From contig JAOTRT010000002.1 of NCBI GenBank assembly GCA_030247725.1, positions 496,001-560,000 on the forward strand: 64,000 nt of DNA. The letters run 5' to 3'. The position numbers were made by a program, and so were the translations under genes. Positions 43,499 to 53,093 of the stretch are shown in pieces. Source of the stretch: Candidatus Nitricoxidireducens bremensis. GTDB taxonomy: Bacteria > Pseudomonadota > Gammaproteobacteria > Burkholderiales > Rhodocyclaceae. The number at the start of each line of letters is the position of its first letter. Within the stretch, counting starts at the first letter, position 1. The notes beneath the pieces were generated by a model. That model saw only the letters and a program-made list of their open reading frames with translations, had not been told where the DNA came from and made no database searches.

Positions 43499-45007
43499 AT
43501 GAACACGCTGCTGTGGTTCGTCATCCTCTACCTAATGGTGTCGGTGGGCATCGGCCTCGTCGCCGCCACGCGCGTCCATAACGCCAAGGACTTCGCCGTC
43601 GCCGGCCGCAGCCTGCCCCTGCCGGTGGTGACGGCCACGGTGTTCGCCACCTGGTTCGGCGCCGAGGCGGTGTTCGGCGTCTCGGCCACCTTCGTCAAGG
43701 ACGGCCTTTCCGGCGTGGTGGCGGACCCCTTCGGCTCCTCCATGTGCCTGATCCTCGCCGGCATCCTGTTCTCGCGCTACCTCTACAAGCTCAACATCAT
43801 CACCCTCGGCGACTTCTACCGCATGCGCTACAACCGCACGGTGGAGGTGCTCACGACGGTCTGCATCGTCGCCTCGTATCTCGGCTGGGTGGCGGCCCAG
43901 ATCAAGGCCCTGGGCCTGATCTTCTACGTCGTCACCGACGGCGCCGTCAGCCAGGAGGCCGGCATGATCCTCGGCGCCGCCATCGTGCTGACCTACACCA
44001 CCTTCGGCGGCATGTTCTCCGTGGCCATCCTCGACTTCGTGCAGATGGCCGTCTCCATGGGCGGCCTGCTGTTCATCGCCTGGATCGTCAGCGGCAAGGT
44101 GGACGGCGGCACGACGAGCGTCATCAGCCATGCGTCCGCGGCCGGCAAGCTGGAGTTCTTCCCCGAGGCCGACGTCTGGAAGTGGGTCACCTTCCTCGGC
44201 GCCTGGGTCACCATGATGCTGGGCTCCATTCCCCAGCAGGACGTGTTCCAGCGCGTCACCTCGGCGAAGAGCGCGAAGATCGCGCTGGGCGGTTCCATCC
44301 TCGGCGCCTCCATCTACTTCTGCTTCACCTTCGTGCCCATGTTCATCGCCTACTCGGCGACGCTCATCGACCCGGACCAGTTCAGCAAGCTGCTGGAAAC
44401 CGACACCCAGCTGATCCTGCCGACCCTGGTGCTCCAGCACACGCCCCTGGTGGCCCAGGTGCTGTTCTTCGGCGCCGTGCTCTCGGCCATCATGAGCTGC
44501 TCCTCGGCGACGCTCCTGGCCCCCTCGGTGACCTTCGCCGAGAACGTGATCCGCGGCTTCTATCCCGACATGGGCGACCACCGCTTCCTCTGGGTGATGC
44601 GCGGCTGCGTCGTCGTCTTCGCCGTGCTGGTGCTGATCTTCGCCCTCAACTCCGGCTCGTCGATTTTCAAGATGGTCGAAAACGCCTACAAGATCACCCT
44701 GGCCGGCGCCTTCGTGCCGCTGCTGGCGGGCATCCTCTGGAAGCGGGCCACCACCCAGGGCGCCCTGGCCGCCACCTTCGGCGGCGTGCTGTCCTGGCTG
44801 ATGGTGGAAGTGCTGATCGGCGAAGCGAGCCCCGTACCACCTCAGCTCATTGGCCTGGGCATCTCGGCCCTGGGCATGGTCGCCGGTTCCCTGCTGCCCC
44901 AGTGGGTCGGCCACCGGCTCCCCGGCCACACCATGCACGAGTTGCTGCACCACCACGCGCCAGCCGAAACCCACCACGTGACCGAGCGCCCGCATCACCA
45001 TTCCTGA
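43499..45007 (+). CDS. Sodium:solute symporter family protein with His-rich tail
   Basis: 502 residues, about 13 membrane helices. Typical SSS segments: VATWFGAEAVFGVSATFVKDG, GMFSVAILDFVQMAVSMGG, GSIPQQDVFQRVTSAKS (helix 7-8 loop) and LSAIMSCSSATLLAPS. Imports an organic solute with sodium at the inner membrane; substrate unknown. The last 26 residues hold ten His (HELLHHH, HHVTERPHHH), unusual and possibly metal binding. A -10-like TATACT at 43464 precedes it. Confidence 0.9.
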   Translation: MNTLLWFVILYLMVSVGIGLVAATRVHNAKDFAVAGRSLPLPVVTATVFATWFGAEAVFGVSATFVKDGLSGVVADPFGSSMCLILAGILFSRYLYKLNIITLGDFYRMRYNRTVEVLTTVCIVASYLGWVAAQIKALGLIFYVVTDGAVSQEAGMILGAAIVLTYTTFGGMFSVAILDFVQMAVSMGGLLFIAWIVSGKVDGGTTSVISHASAAGKLEFFPEADVWKWVTFLGAWVTMMLGSIPQQDVFQRVTSAKSAKIALGGSILGASIYFCFTFVPMFIAYSATLIDPDQFSKLLETDTQLILPTLVLQHTPLVAQVLFFGAVLSAIMSCSSATLLAPSVTFAENVIRGFYPDMGDHRFLWVMRGCVVVFAVLVLIFALNSGSSIFKMVENAYKITLAGAFVPLLAGILWKRATTQGALAATFGGVLSWLMVEVLIGEASPVPPQLIGLGISALGMVAGSLLPQWVGHRLPGHTMHELLHHHAPAETHHVTERPHHHS

Positions 45008-45070
45008 CGCCGGCCGGAATCAGCCCCCGGCGGACTGGCCTGAAATGAAACTCGACGTTCGGAGCACTCG

Positions 45071-45330
45071 GGCCGGTGGGGTGCCCTGCCCCGCTCCATG
45101 TCACCCGTCGCCGGCCTGCGGCCGGCTCCTCCTTCTTTACTTGCGCGGAGCAGGGCACCCCACCGGCCCGATCCGTTGCCGCCGTGGGTGTTTGGCCATC
45201 TCAAACCGCCGACGTCTCCAGCCAAGGATGGCGGGTATCCGACTCCCGGAAGTCAAGGAGGAGGGCCGGTGCTCCTTCGGCCCGGAGGACATGGAGGGAG
45301 TCGGATACCCGCCGTCCTTGGCGCGCACCG
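45071..45330 (+). repeat. Structured intergenic repeat, copy 3
   Basis: In the 423-bp gap between the symporter gene and potA. Hairpin A: perfect 20-nt arms at 45070-45089 and 45170-side partner near 45150-45169 (GCAGGGCACCCC). Hairpin B: 26-nt arms at 45222-45247 and 45296-45321 with a single G-T wobble. Cores as in copies 1 and 2. Homology with copy 2 extends to about 45379. The remaining 50 bp before potA is A/G-rich with GGGGAG as the ribosome site. Confidence 0.9.
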
Positions 45331-45430
45331 CAACACCCACGTTTCATGCGTCGCGGAAGACGCGCAGCGTCATGGAGCAACTAGAATGAGACAAAGGGAA
45401 GGAACCCGATAAAAGGGGAGTTGGCAGTCC

Positions 45431-46516
45431 GTGGCCCTGCTCGAACTCAGGAACATCACCCGGCGCTTCGGCTCGCTCAAAGCCGTGAAGGACGTTTCCC
45501 TCGCCGTCGAGGCGGGCGAGTTCTTCACCCTGCTGGGCCCTTCCGGCTGCGGCAAGACCACCATCCTGCGCATGATCGCCGGCTTCGACGCACCGGATGC
45601 GGGCGACATCCTGCTCGACGGCAAGTCCATCGCCGACGTGCCGCCGGAGCGGCGTCCCCTCCACACGGTGTTCCAGAGCTACGCCCTGTTCCCCCACATG
45701 ACCGTGGCGGGCAACGTGGCCTTCCCGCTGGAAATGGCCCGTCTGCCGGATGCGGAAATCCGCCGCCGCGTCGGCGAAACGCTGGACTTGGTGCATCTGG
45801 GCGACAAGGCCGCCCAGTATCCCCACGAACTCTCCGGCGGCCAGAAGCAGCGCGTCGCCCTGGCCCGTGGCCTCGTCAACAAACCGCGCCTGCTGCTGCT
45901 CGACGAACCCCTGGGCGCCCTGGACGCCAAGCTGCGGGAGGAGATGCAGGTGGACCTGATCGCCCTCCAGCGGGAGGTGGGCATCACCTTCGTCTTCGTC
46001 ACCCACGCCCAGCAGGAAGCCCTGGCCCTTTCCCACCGCATCGGCGTCATGAAGGACGGCCGCATCGAGCAGTGCGACGAACCGGACAAGCTCTACACCC
46101 AGCCCGCCAACCGCTTCGTCGCCGACTTCATCGGCAAGATCAACCTGATCGCCGTGGAAGTGAAGGCATCGAGCAAGGTGTTGCTGCAACTGACGGCACC
46201 CGGCCTCGGCGAGATCGCCGCCACCGATCCGCGTCCCATCGCCGTCGGCGAGCACGGCTGGTTCGCCCTGCGGCCCGAACTGGTGCGCGTCTACGGCCAC
46301 CTGGAAGCCGCCGACCTGAAGAACCGCTTCGCCGGCACGGTGAAGGAACTGCTCTACCTCGGCGACGTGACCCTCTACAAGGTCGACCTGGCCAACGGCT
46401 TCGTCGTCGAGGCCCTGATGACCAATGCCGCGCCGGGGCGCGCCAAGTTCCACGAGGTCGGCGACCCGGTGGCCGTCTGCTGGCGCCACGACGCCGGCCT
46501 CTACCTGCGGAACTGA
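45431..46516 (+). CDS. potA: Polyamine ABC transporter ATP-binding protein
   Basis: 361 residues, GTG start with GGGGAG 12 nt upstream. Walker A GPSGCGKT, Q-loop FQSYALFPHMTV, signature LSGGQKQR, Walker B LLLLDEPLGALD, H-loop VTHAQQEAL; C-terminal TOBE domain (about 280-360). Energises import of putrescine or spermidine together with PotB, PotC and the distal PotD. Confidence 0.93.
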   Translation: MALLELRNITRRFGSLKAVKDVSLAVEAGEFFTLLGPSGCGKTTILRMIAGFDAPDAGDILLDGKSIADVPPERRPLHTVFQSYALFPHMTVAGNVAFPLEMARLPDAEIRRRVGETLDLVHLGDKAAQYPHELSGGQKQRVALARGLVNKPRLLLLDEPLGALDAKLREEMQVDLIALQREVGITFVFVTHAQQEALALSHRIGVMKDGRIEQCDEPDKLYTQPANRFVADFIGKINLIAVEVKASSKVLLQLTAPGLGEIAATDPRPIAVGEHGWFALRPELVRVYGHLEAADLKNRFAGTVKELLYLGDVTLYKVDLANGFVVEALMTNAAPGRAKFHEVGDPVAVCWRHDAGLYLRN

Positions 46517-46518
46517 CC

Positions 46519-47352
46519 ATGGCGGCGGCGCGCACCCAGCCGGCGGGCCTGACGAAATGGGCCGTGACGCTGCCGCCGACGGTCTTCCTGCTGGCCTTCT
46601 TCCTGCTGCCGGCGCTGATCGTCGTCGCCGCCTCCTTCCGCGAGCCCGGCGAGTTCGGCGGCCTGGCGCCCTGGCCGGCCCACTCCCTCGACGCCTACCG
46701 CTTCCTGTTCGGCGACGTGATCTACCTGGAGATCTTCGCCCGCTCCTTTCTCGTCGCCGCCCTCACCACGACGATCTGCATCGTGCTCGCCTATCCGCTA
46801 GCCTGGCTGATCGCCAGGAGTCCCGCCCGGCGCCGGGACCTGCTGGTGCTGCTGGTGATCCTGCCCTTCGCCAGCAACTTCCTCGTGCGCATCTACGCCT
46901 GGATCATGCTGCTGGGGCCCGCGAACCTGCTCTACACGCCCTTCGCCGTCATCGTCGGCATGGTCTATGTGCATCTGCCCTTCATGATCCTGCCCCTCTA
47001 CACCAATCTGGAGAAGCACGACCCGGCCCTGCTGGAGGCGGCCCAGGACCTGGGGGCCTCGGCGTGGACGCGCTTCTGGCGTGTGACCTTTCCCCTCTCC
47101 CTGCCCGGCATCTTCTCCGGCTCGGCCCTGGTGTTCATTCCCGTGCTGGGCATGTTCGCGGTGCCGGAACTCCTCGGCGGCACCGGCGACGTGCTGATCG
47201 GCAACCTCATCAAGGAGCAGTTCCTCGACAACAGGGACTGGCCCCTCGGCTCGGCGCTTTCGATCATGCTGACGGCCCTGGTCCTCGCCCTGGCCGGCAT
47301 CACCGCCTGGGCGGCGCGACGCGGGCTCCACGGCACGGAGGCCGTCTCGTGA
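46519..47352 (+). CDS. potB: Polyamine ABC transporter permease PotB
   Basis: 277 residues, six membrane helices. EAAQDLGASAWTRFWRVTFPLSLPGI is the EAA loop that docks the ATPase. FASNFLVRIYAWIMLLGPANL is the typical PotB/PotH segment. Starts 2 bp after potA and overlaps potC by 4 nt. Confidence 0.92.
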   Translation: MAAARTQPAGLTKWAVTLPPTVFLLAFFLLPALIVVAASFREPGEFGGLAPWPAHSLDAYRFLFGDVIYLEIFARSFLVAALTTTICIVLAYPLAWLIARSPARRRDLLVLLVILPFASNFLVRIYAWIMLLGPANLLYTPFAVIVGMVYVHLPFMILPLYTNLEKHDPALLEAAQDLGASAWTRFWRVTFPLSLPGIFSGSALVFIPVLGMFAVPELLGGTGDVLIGNLIKEQFLDNRDWPLGSALSIMLTALVLALAGITAWAARRGLHGTEAVS

Positions 47353-48125
47353 AGGCCCGGCATTGGCTCTGGGCCGCCGCCCTGGCCACCTACGCCTTCC
47401 TCTATATCCCGCTGGCCGTGGTGGTGCTGTTCTCCTTCAACGACTCCCAGCTCAACGCCCAGTGGGTCGGCTTCACCACCCGCTGGTACACGAAACTGCT
47501 CGGCGATGCGGAAATGCTGCGGGCCGCGGCCAACTCGGTGGTGATCGCCCTGCTCTCGTCCACCGTCGCCACCGTGCTGGGCGCCATGGCCGGCCTGGCG
47601 ATGCACCGCTACCGCTTCCGCTTCCTGCCCTTCCTCGTACTCACGCCGGTAGCCATGCCCGAGATCCTGCTCGGCGTCTCGCTGCTGCTGTTCTTTCGCC
47701 AGGTACTGGACCTGACCCTGGGTCTGGTCTCCATCCTCGTCGCCCACATCACCTTTTCCATCGGCTTCGTCGCCGTCATCGTGCGGGCGCGCCTGGCCGG
47801 CATGGAAGAGAGCATCTTCGAGGCGGCCCGCGACCTCGGCGCCACGCCCTGGGCCACCTTCCGCCGCGTCACCTTCCCCCTGATCCTGCCGGCGCTGGCA
47901 GCGGGCTTCCTGATGAGCTTCACGCTCTCCATCGACGATTTCGTCATCACCTTCTTCGTCGCCGGCGTCGGCGTCACCACCCTGCCGCTGCAGATCTACT
48001 CGATGATCAAGGTGGCCGTGACGCCGGAGGTGAATGCCGTGTCCACGCTGCTGATGGCGCTCACCCTGAGCCTCATCTTCCTGGCCTCGCGCTTCGCACC
48101 GGATGTGTTGAAGACGCAGCGCTAG
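47349..48125 (+). CDS. potC: Polyamine ABC transporter permease PotC
   Basis: 258 residues, GTG start overlapping potB. Six helices; EAARDLGATPWATFRRVTFPLILPAL is the EAA loop and FTLSIDDFVITFFVAG is the PotC signature. Completes the inner-membrane channel with PotB. Confidence 0.92.
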   Translation: MKARHWLWAAALATYAFLYIPLAVVVLFSFNDSQLNAQWVGFTTRWYTKLLGDAEMLRAAANSVVIALLSSTVATVLGAMAGLAMHRYRFRFLPFLVLTPVAMPEILLGVSLLLFFRQVLDLTLGLVSILVAHITFSIGFVAVIVRARLAGMEESIFEAARDLGATPWATFRRVTFPLILPALAAGFLMSFTLSIDDFVITFFVAGVGVTTLPLQIYSMIKVAVTPEVNAVSTLLMALTLSLIFLASRFAPDVLKTQR

Positions 48126-48245
48126 AAGGGAATTCGACGCCAGGCATTGGCCCTCCGTCACCGCCCGACAAATAACCGCGCACCAAGTAAGTGAATGCTA
48201 ACAATCCCCGGTACAATCCAATTGGAATTTACTGGAGACATTCCC

Positions 48246-51200
48246 ATGAAGCGATTACCGAAGTCGGCACGGCAATCGCCCGAGCCTTCCGAGCCGACAG
48301 CCTCCGCCAAGAAGGCAAGCTCCCGCACCAAGACCCCGCCCCGCCGCTACCTGGTGGGTATCGGCGCCTCTGCCGGCGGCCTCGAAGCCCTTTCCGCACT
48401 CATCTCCAAGCTGCCCGTCAAACTCGGTCTGTGCTACGTGGTGGTGCAGCATCTGTCGCCGACCTATCGCAGCATGCTGGTTCAACTGCTCGGCCGCGAT
48501 ACGGCGATGGCGGTCAAGGAAATCGAGGACGGCTGCTCGCCCGAGCCGGACACCATTTTCATCACCCCGGCCAGCAGCAACGTGACCCTGCACGGCGGCC
48601 GCTTCCATCTGGTCAAGACCGCCCGCCAGGTCGTGCCCAAGCCCTCGGTCAACGTGTTCCTGACCTCACTCGCCGAACAGTACGGCGAGGACGCCATCGG
48701 CGTCATCCTTTCCGGCACCGGCAGCGACGGCTCGCAAGGCATCCGCGAAATCAAGGCCGCCGGCGGCTTCACCTTCGCCCAGGAGCCGACCAGTGCCAAA
48801 TACAACGGCATGCCGCAGTCGGCCATCGATACCGGCTGCGTCGACTGGACATTGCCGCCGGATATGATCGCCGAGAAGATCGCCTCGATCGCCACCTCGC
48901 GCGAACACCTGTCGCCGCCGGAAAAGACCAGCGGCAGCGCGTCGACCCTTAAGCAGCTGCTGATGAAGGTGCGCCAGCGGACCAAGGTCGACTTCAGCGG
49001 CTACAAGGAGAACACCGTCTGGCGCCGCATCGAACGGCGCATGGCGGCCAATCATCTGTCCTCGCTGGAAGACTATTTCCAGTACGTCGAATCCGATCCG
49101 ACGGAACTCGAACGCCTGTGCAAGGATGTGCTGATATCGGTCACCGCCTTCTTCCGCGACAAGCCGGCCTTCGACGCACTGGCGAAGATATTGCTGAAGA
49201 TCGTCCAGGAAAAGCGGCCCGGCGACGAAATTCGGATCTGGATTCCGGGCTGTGCGACGGGTGAAGAGGTCTATTCCATCGCCATCCAGCTTTGCGAGCA
49301 GGCGAGTGCGGTGCTCAATCGTTTCAAGGTGCAGATTTTCGCCACCGACCTCGACCTCAACGCCATGGCGATGGCGCGCAAGGGCAGCTATTCCTCCGCC
49401 GCGCTGAGCGAGCTCGATCCCGCCATGGTTGCCAAGTATTTCTCGGCCAAGAACGACAGCTACGAGGTCTCAAAGCTGCTGCGCGAGATGGTGGTGTTCG
49501 CGCGCCAGGATCTCGCGCAGGACCCGCCGTTCCTGCGGCTCGACCTGATCAGCTGCCGCAACGTCCTGATCTATTTTCAGACCGACCTGCAGGCCAAGAT
49601 ACTGTCGATGTTCCACTACGCGCTGCGTCCCGAGGGCTACCTGTTCCTCGGCCGGTCAGAGAACATCTTCCAGCAGGAAACGCTGTTCCGGAACCTGGAC
49701 AAGGAAGCGAAGATCTTCCTGCGCGAGAACGTGCCGAACCGCCCGCCGTTCACCGGCGGCGCCTTCACCCTGCCGCCGCCCGAGAAGGCCGCCGCCAGCA
49801 CCGCCGCCAGCACCGCCAAGAGCGGCGAATTCCAGTACCTGGACGCCGCCGCGCGCTTCTACTTGCCGCCAGGAGTGCTGATCAACGGCAATTTCGAGAT
49901 ACTTCATCTTTACGGCAGCCCCGGCGAATACCTCAACGTCACCGACGGCAAGCCGAATTTCGACCTGCTGCACATGATACGGGGCGAATTCGGCGCCGAC
50001 CTGCAGACGCTGACCCACCAGGCGCTGCACAAGAAGTCTTCCGCCTACGGCCGGCCGCGCGCGCTGAAGCTGGGAAGCGGCAAGCGCGTCGTGCGCCTGG
50101 CGGTGCATCACCTGGGCCATGGCAATCTCAACGGCCTGTTCCTGGTCTGCTTCGAACCGGCACCGAAATCGCGAACAGAAGTGGTCACCAGCGGGGTCGC
50201 CACGGTCAGCGGCTGGAACATCAAGGAACTCGAAGACGAGTTGGTGGCGACGCGCGAGCACTTGCAGGCGGTGATCGAGGAACTCGAAACCTCCAACGAG
50301 GAAATGCAGGCGCTCAACGAGGAAGTACAGGCCGCCAACGAGGAATTGCAGTCGTCGAACGAGGAACTCGAAGCCGCCAACGAGGAGCTGCAATCGACCA
50401 ACGAGGAACTGACGACGGTCAACGAGGAGCTGCAGATCAAGACCGCCGAGGTTTCTGCCATCGCCTACGACATCGAGAACGTCCAGAACTGCATCGGCTT
50501 CCCGCTCTTCGTCGTCAATCGCGCCCTCGAAGTGGAGCGCTTCAACCGGCCCGCCGCCGACCTGCTGTCGCTCGATACGACGACGATCGGCCAGAAGCTC
50601 AGCCGCATCAAGCGACCGCGCGGCATGGGCGACTTCACCGAGACGGTCCGCCTCGTCATCGCCGACGGCAAGCCGATCGAGACCACGCTGGCTTCGGACA
50701 ATCGCCATTACAACCTGCACGTCGCACCCAACTTCTCGCCCACCGGCGTGCGCGGTGCCATCGTCTTCATGATCGACAACACGGAGTTGCACGCCGCCGA
50801 GGTTGCCGTGCGCAACAGCCAGGAAAAGATGATGGCGATCATGGACAACTCGCACGCGCTGTCCTCGCTCAAGGACACCTCGGGACGCTACATCTTCGTC
50901 AATCGCCGGTTTGTGGACACCTTCCGTTTGCCGTCGGCCGATGCGCTCGGCAAGACCGATCGGCAGCTGTTCCCGCGCGCCGTCGCCGACGAATTCCGCC
51001 GCAACGACCTCGAAGCGATGAAGGCCAACGACGCCGTCGAGTTCGAAGAGCGCGTCGAGACGCCGGACGGCGAGCGCGTCTTCCTCTCGGTGCGCTTTCC
51101 GCTGCACGATGCCGACGGCGTCGTCTATGCCGTCTGTACCCAGTCGAGCGATATCACCGCCCGCAAGGATGCGGAAAATCAACTCCGCCTCGCCGCTCGG

Positions 51201-52940
51201 GTGTTCGACCACTCGGGCGAGGGCATCGTCATCACCGACCCGAAGGGGCTGATCATGACGGTCAACGAGGCCTTCGTGACGGTGACCGGCTATACCGAGC
51301 GCGAGGCGCTCGGCAAGACGACCAACCTGTTGAAGTCCGGCAAGCACTCGGCGGAGTTCTACAACGAAATGTGGCACCAGATCGACAGCAAGGGCTGGTG
51401 GCAGGGCGAGGTCTGGAACAAGCGCAAGAACGGCGAGATCTACCCCGAGTGGCTGACCATCAATTCGGTCAAGGATGCCAAGGGCAATCTCCTGCACTAC
51501 GTCGGCATCTTCAGCGACATTTCCGTCGTCAAGGAATCGCAGAAGCGCATCGAATACCTGGCCACCCACGACGAACTGACCGGCCTGCCCAACCGTGCGC
51601 TCTACGTGGACCGCCTCAAGTTGGCGATCGCCAAGGCGACGCGCAGCAAGACGCAGGTCGCGGTGATGTTCGTGGACATCGACAACTTCAAGTTCGTCAA
51701 TGACTCCATGGGCCACGACGTCGGCGACCTGCTGATCCGCCAGGTCGCCGGACGTATCGCCGATTGCGTGCGCGCCGGCGACACCGTGGCGCGCTTCGGC
51801 GGCGACGAATTCACCATCCTGATCGAGAACACGCGCCCGGCCGAAGTCAGCGCCACCGCGCAGCGCATCATCAACGAACTCTCGCTGCCGCACATCCTCG
51901 AAGAACGCAAGGTCTACGCCACCGCCAGCATCGGCATTTGCGTATATCCCGAGGACGGCTCCGACGTCCAGGCCTTGCTCAAGAGCGCCGACGTGGCGAT
52001 GTACCGCGCCAAGGACAGCGGCAAGAACAACTTCCAGTTCTTCACCGAGGAACTGAAGGCGCGCACCAACGAGCGCCTGTTCTACGCCTCGGACCTGCGC
52101 ACGGCGCTGGAACGCGGGCAACTGTTCCTCGTCTACCAACCGCAGGTCGATATGGAGAGCGGCCGGGCCATCGGCCTGGAGGCGCTGCTGCGCTGGCGGC
52201 ATCCCGAACGCGGCATGGTGCCGCCCGACCGCTTCATTCCGGTGGCCGAGGAGACCGGCCTCATCGAAGTCGTCGGCGATTGGGTGCTGGAAAGCGTCTG
52301 CCAGCAGATCGCAGCGTGGACGTCCGTCGGGCTTGAGCCGCCGCGGATTGCCGTCAATCTGTCGCCGCGGCAGCTGCGCAAGGTCAGCCTGCCGGAACGG
52401 ATACAGCATCTGCTGGCCAAGTACAGTCTGGAGCCGCAGGCACTGGCACTGGAGTTCACCGAGCATGCCCTGCTGGAGAACGTGGACTACGTGCTGACCA
52501 TGGTCGACCAGTTGAAGGCGCTCGGACTCCACCTGAGCCTCGACGACTTCGGCACCGGCTATTCATCGTTGAGCTATCTCAAGCGCTACGCGCTCGACGA
52601 GATAAAGATCGACCGCAGCTTCGTCGACGGCATCGCCAACGAATCGAACGACCGCGCCATCGCCGTCGCCATCATCGCCATGGCCAGTGCCCTCGACATG
52701 CGCGTGGTCGCGGAAGGCGTCGAGACAGAGGAACAGAAGCAGGTGCTCCTTGCCGGCGGCTGCTCCATCGCACAGGGCTACCTGTTCGCGCGGCCACTAC
52801 CGGTTGGGGAAATCGAGGTCCACTTCGGCGGCGCCCCGCGCAAGGCGAAGCAACCGGCGCCCGCGCGCGGCAACTCGAAGAGCGGCAAGCCGCAACAGAT
52901 CGGCGGAGTCAGCGCGGATAGTTCATCGGTGCCTTCCTGA
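48246..52940 (+). CDS. CheB-CheR-coiled coil-PAS-GGDEF-EAL fusion protein
   Basis: 1,564 residues, cytoplasmic, no membrane helix seen. Order: CheB methylesterase domain (about 35-215) with Ser42 in GASAGG, His69 in QHL and Asp161 in GTGSDG; CheR methyltransferase domain (230-495) with IPGCATGEEVYS, FATDLD and CRNVLIYF; a PAS-like region (about 520-640); a coiled coil (660-740) of repeated EEL.A.NEEL heptads; three PAS regions (about 745-860, 865-980, 990-1105); GGDEF domain with the motif at 1185-1189 and an RAGD inhibitory site five residues before it; EAL domain with EAL at 1312-1314, plus DDFGTGYSS and VAEGVET. All catalytic motifs look intact. No receiver domain precedes CheB. Start at 48246 has GGAG upstream. 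It splits potABC from potD, and several sampled stretches look lower in GC than the neighbours, so it may be an insertion. Confidence 0.92.
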   Translation: MKRLPKSARQSPEPSEPTASAKKASSRTKTPPRRYLVGIGASAGGLEALSALISKLPVKLGLCYVVVQHLSPTYRSMLVQLLGRDTAMAVKEIEDGCSPEPDTIFITPASSNVTLHGGRFHLVKTARQVVPKPSVNVFLTSLAEQYGEDAIGVILSGTGSDGSQGIREIKAAGGFTFAQEPTSAKYNGMPQSAIDTGCVDWTLPPDMIAEKIASIATSREHLSPPEKTSGSASTLKQLLMKVRQRTKVDFSGYKENTVWRRIERRMAANHLSSLEDYFQYVESDPTELERLCKDVLISVTAFFRDKPAFDALAKILLKIVQEKRPGDEIRIWIPGCATGEEVYSIAIQLCEQASAVLNRFKVQIFATDLDLNAMAMARKGSYSSAALSELDPAMVAKYFSAKNDSYEVSKLLREMVVFARQDLAQDPPFLRLDLISCRNVLIYFQTDLQAKILSMFHYALRPEGYLFLGRSENIFQQETLFRNLDKEAKIFLRENVPNRPPFTGGAFTLPPPEKAAASTAASTAKSGEFQYLDAAARFYLPPGVLINGNFEILHLYGSPGEYLNVTDGKPNFDLLHMIRGEFGADLQTLTHQALHKKSSAYGRPRALKLGSGKRVVRLAVHHLGHGNLNGLFLVCFEPAPKSRTEVVTSGVATVSGWNIKELEDELVATREHLQAVIEELETSNEEMQALNEEVQAANEELQSSNEELEAANEELQSTNEELTTVNEELQIKTAEVSAIAYDIENVQNCIGFPLFVVNRALEVERFNRPAADLLSLDTTTIGQKLSRIKRPRGMGDFTETVRLVIADGKPIETTLASDNRHYNLHVAPNFSPTGVRGAIVFMIDNTELHAAEVAVRNSQEKMMAIMDNSHALSSLKDTSGRYIFVNRRFVDTFRLPSADALGKTDRQLFPRAVADEFRRNDLEAMKANDAVEFEERVETPDGERVFLSVRFPLHDADGVVYAVCTQSSDITARKDAENQLRLAARVFDHSGEGIVITDPKGLIMTVNEAFVTVTGYTEREALGKTTNLLKSGKHSAEFYNEMWHQIDSKGWWQGEVWNKRKNGEIYPEWLTINSVKDAKGNLLHYVGIFSDISVVKESQKRIEYLATHDELTGLPNRALYVDRLKLAIAKATRSKTQVAVMFVDIDNFKFVNDSMGHDVGDLLIRQVAGRIADCVRAGDTVARFGGDEFTILIENTRPAEVSATAQRIINELSLPHILEERKVYATASIGICVYPEDGSDVQALLKSADVAMYRAKDSGKNNFQFFTEELKARTNERLFYASDLRTALERGQLFLVYQPQVDMESGRAIGLEALLRWRHPERGMVPPDRFIPVAEETGLIEVVGDWVLESVCQQIAAWTSVGLEPPRIAVNLSPRQLRKVSLPERIQHLLAKYSLEPQALALEFTEHALLENVDYVLTMVDQLKALGLHLSLDDFGTGYSSLSYLKRYALDEIKIDRSFVDGIANESNDRAIAVAIIAMASALDMRVVAEGVETEEQKQVLLAGGCSIAQGYLFARPLPVGEIEVHFGGAPRKAKQPAPARGNSKSGKPQQIGGVSADSSSVPS

Positions 52941-53093
52941 GGGGGCGGCGTTGTCCTTGCCGGCCGTTGCCGCGCTTGCTACATTTGCGGCATATCTGAG
53001 AGCGTGCCATAAGCTCCGCACGCTCCCTGGCTCCACCGGCGTCGCACAGTCATCCGGGCATCAAGGCTTCTAGCCGCAGGAGCGTATCCAAGG

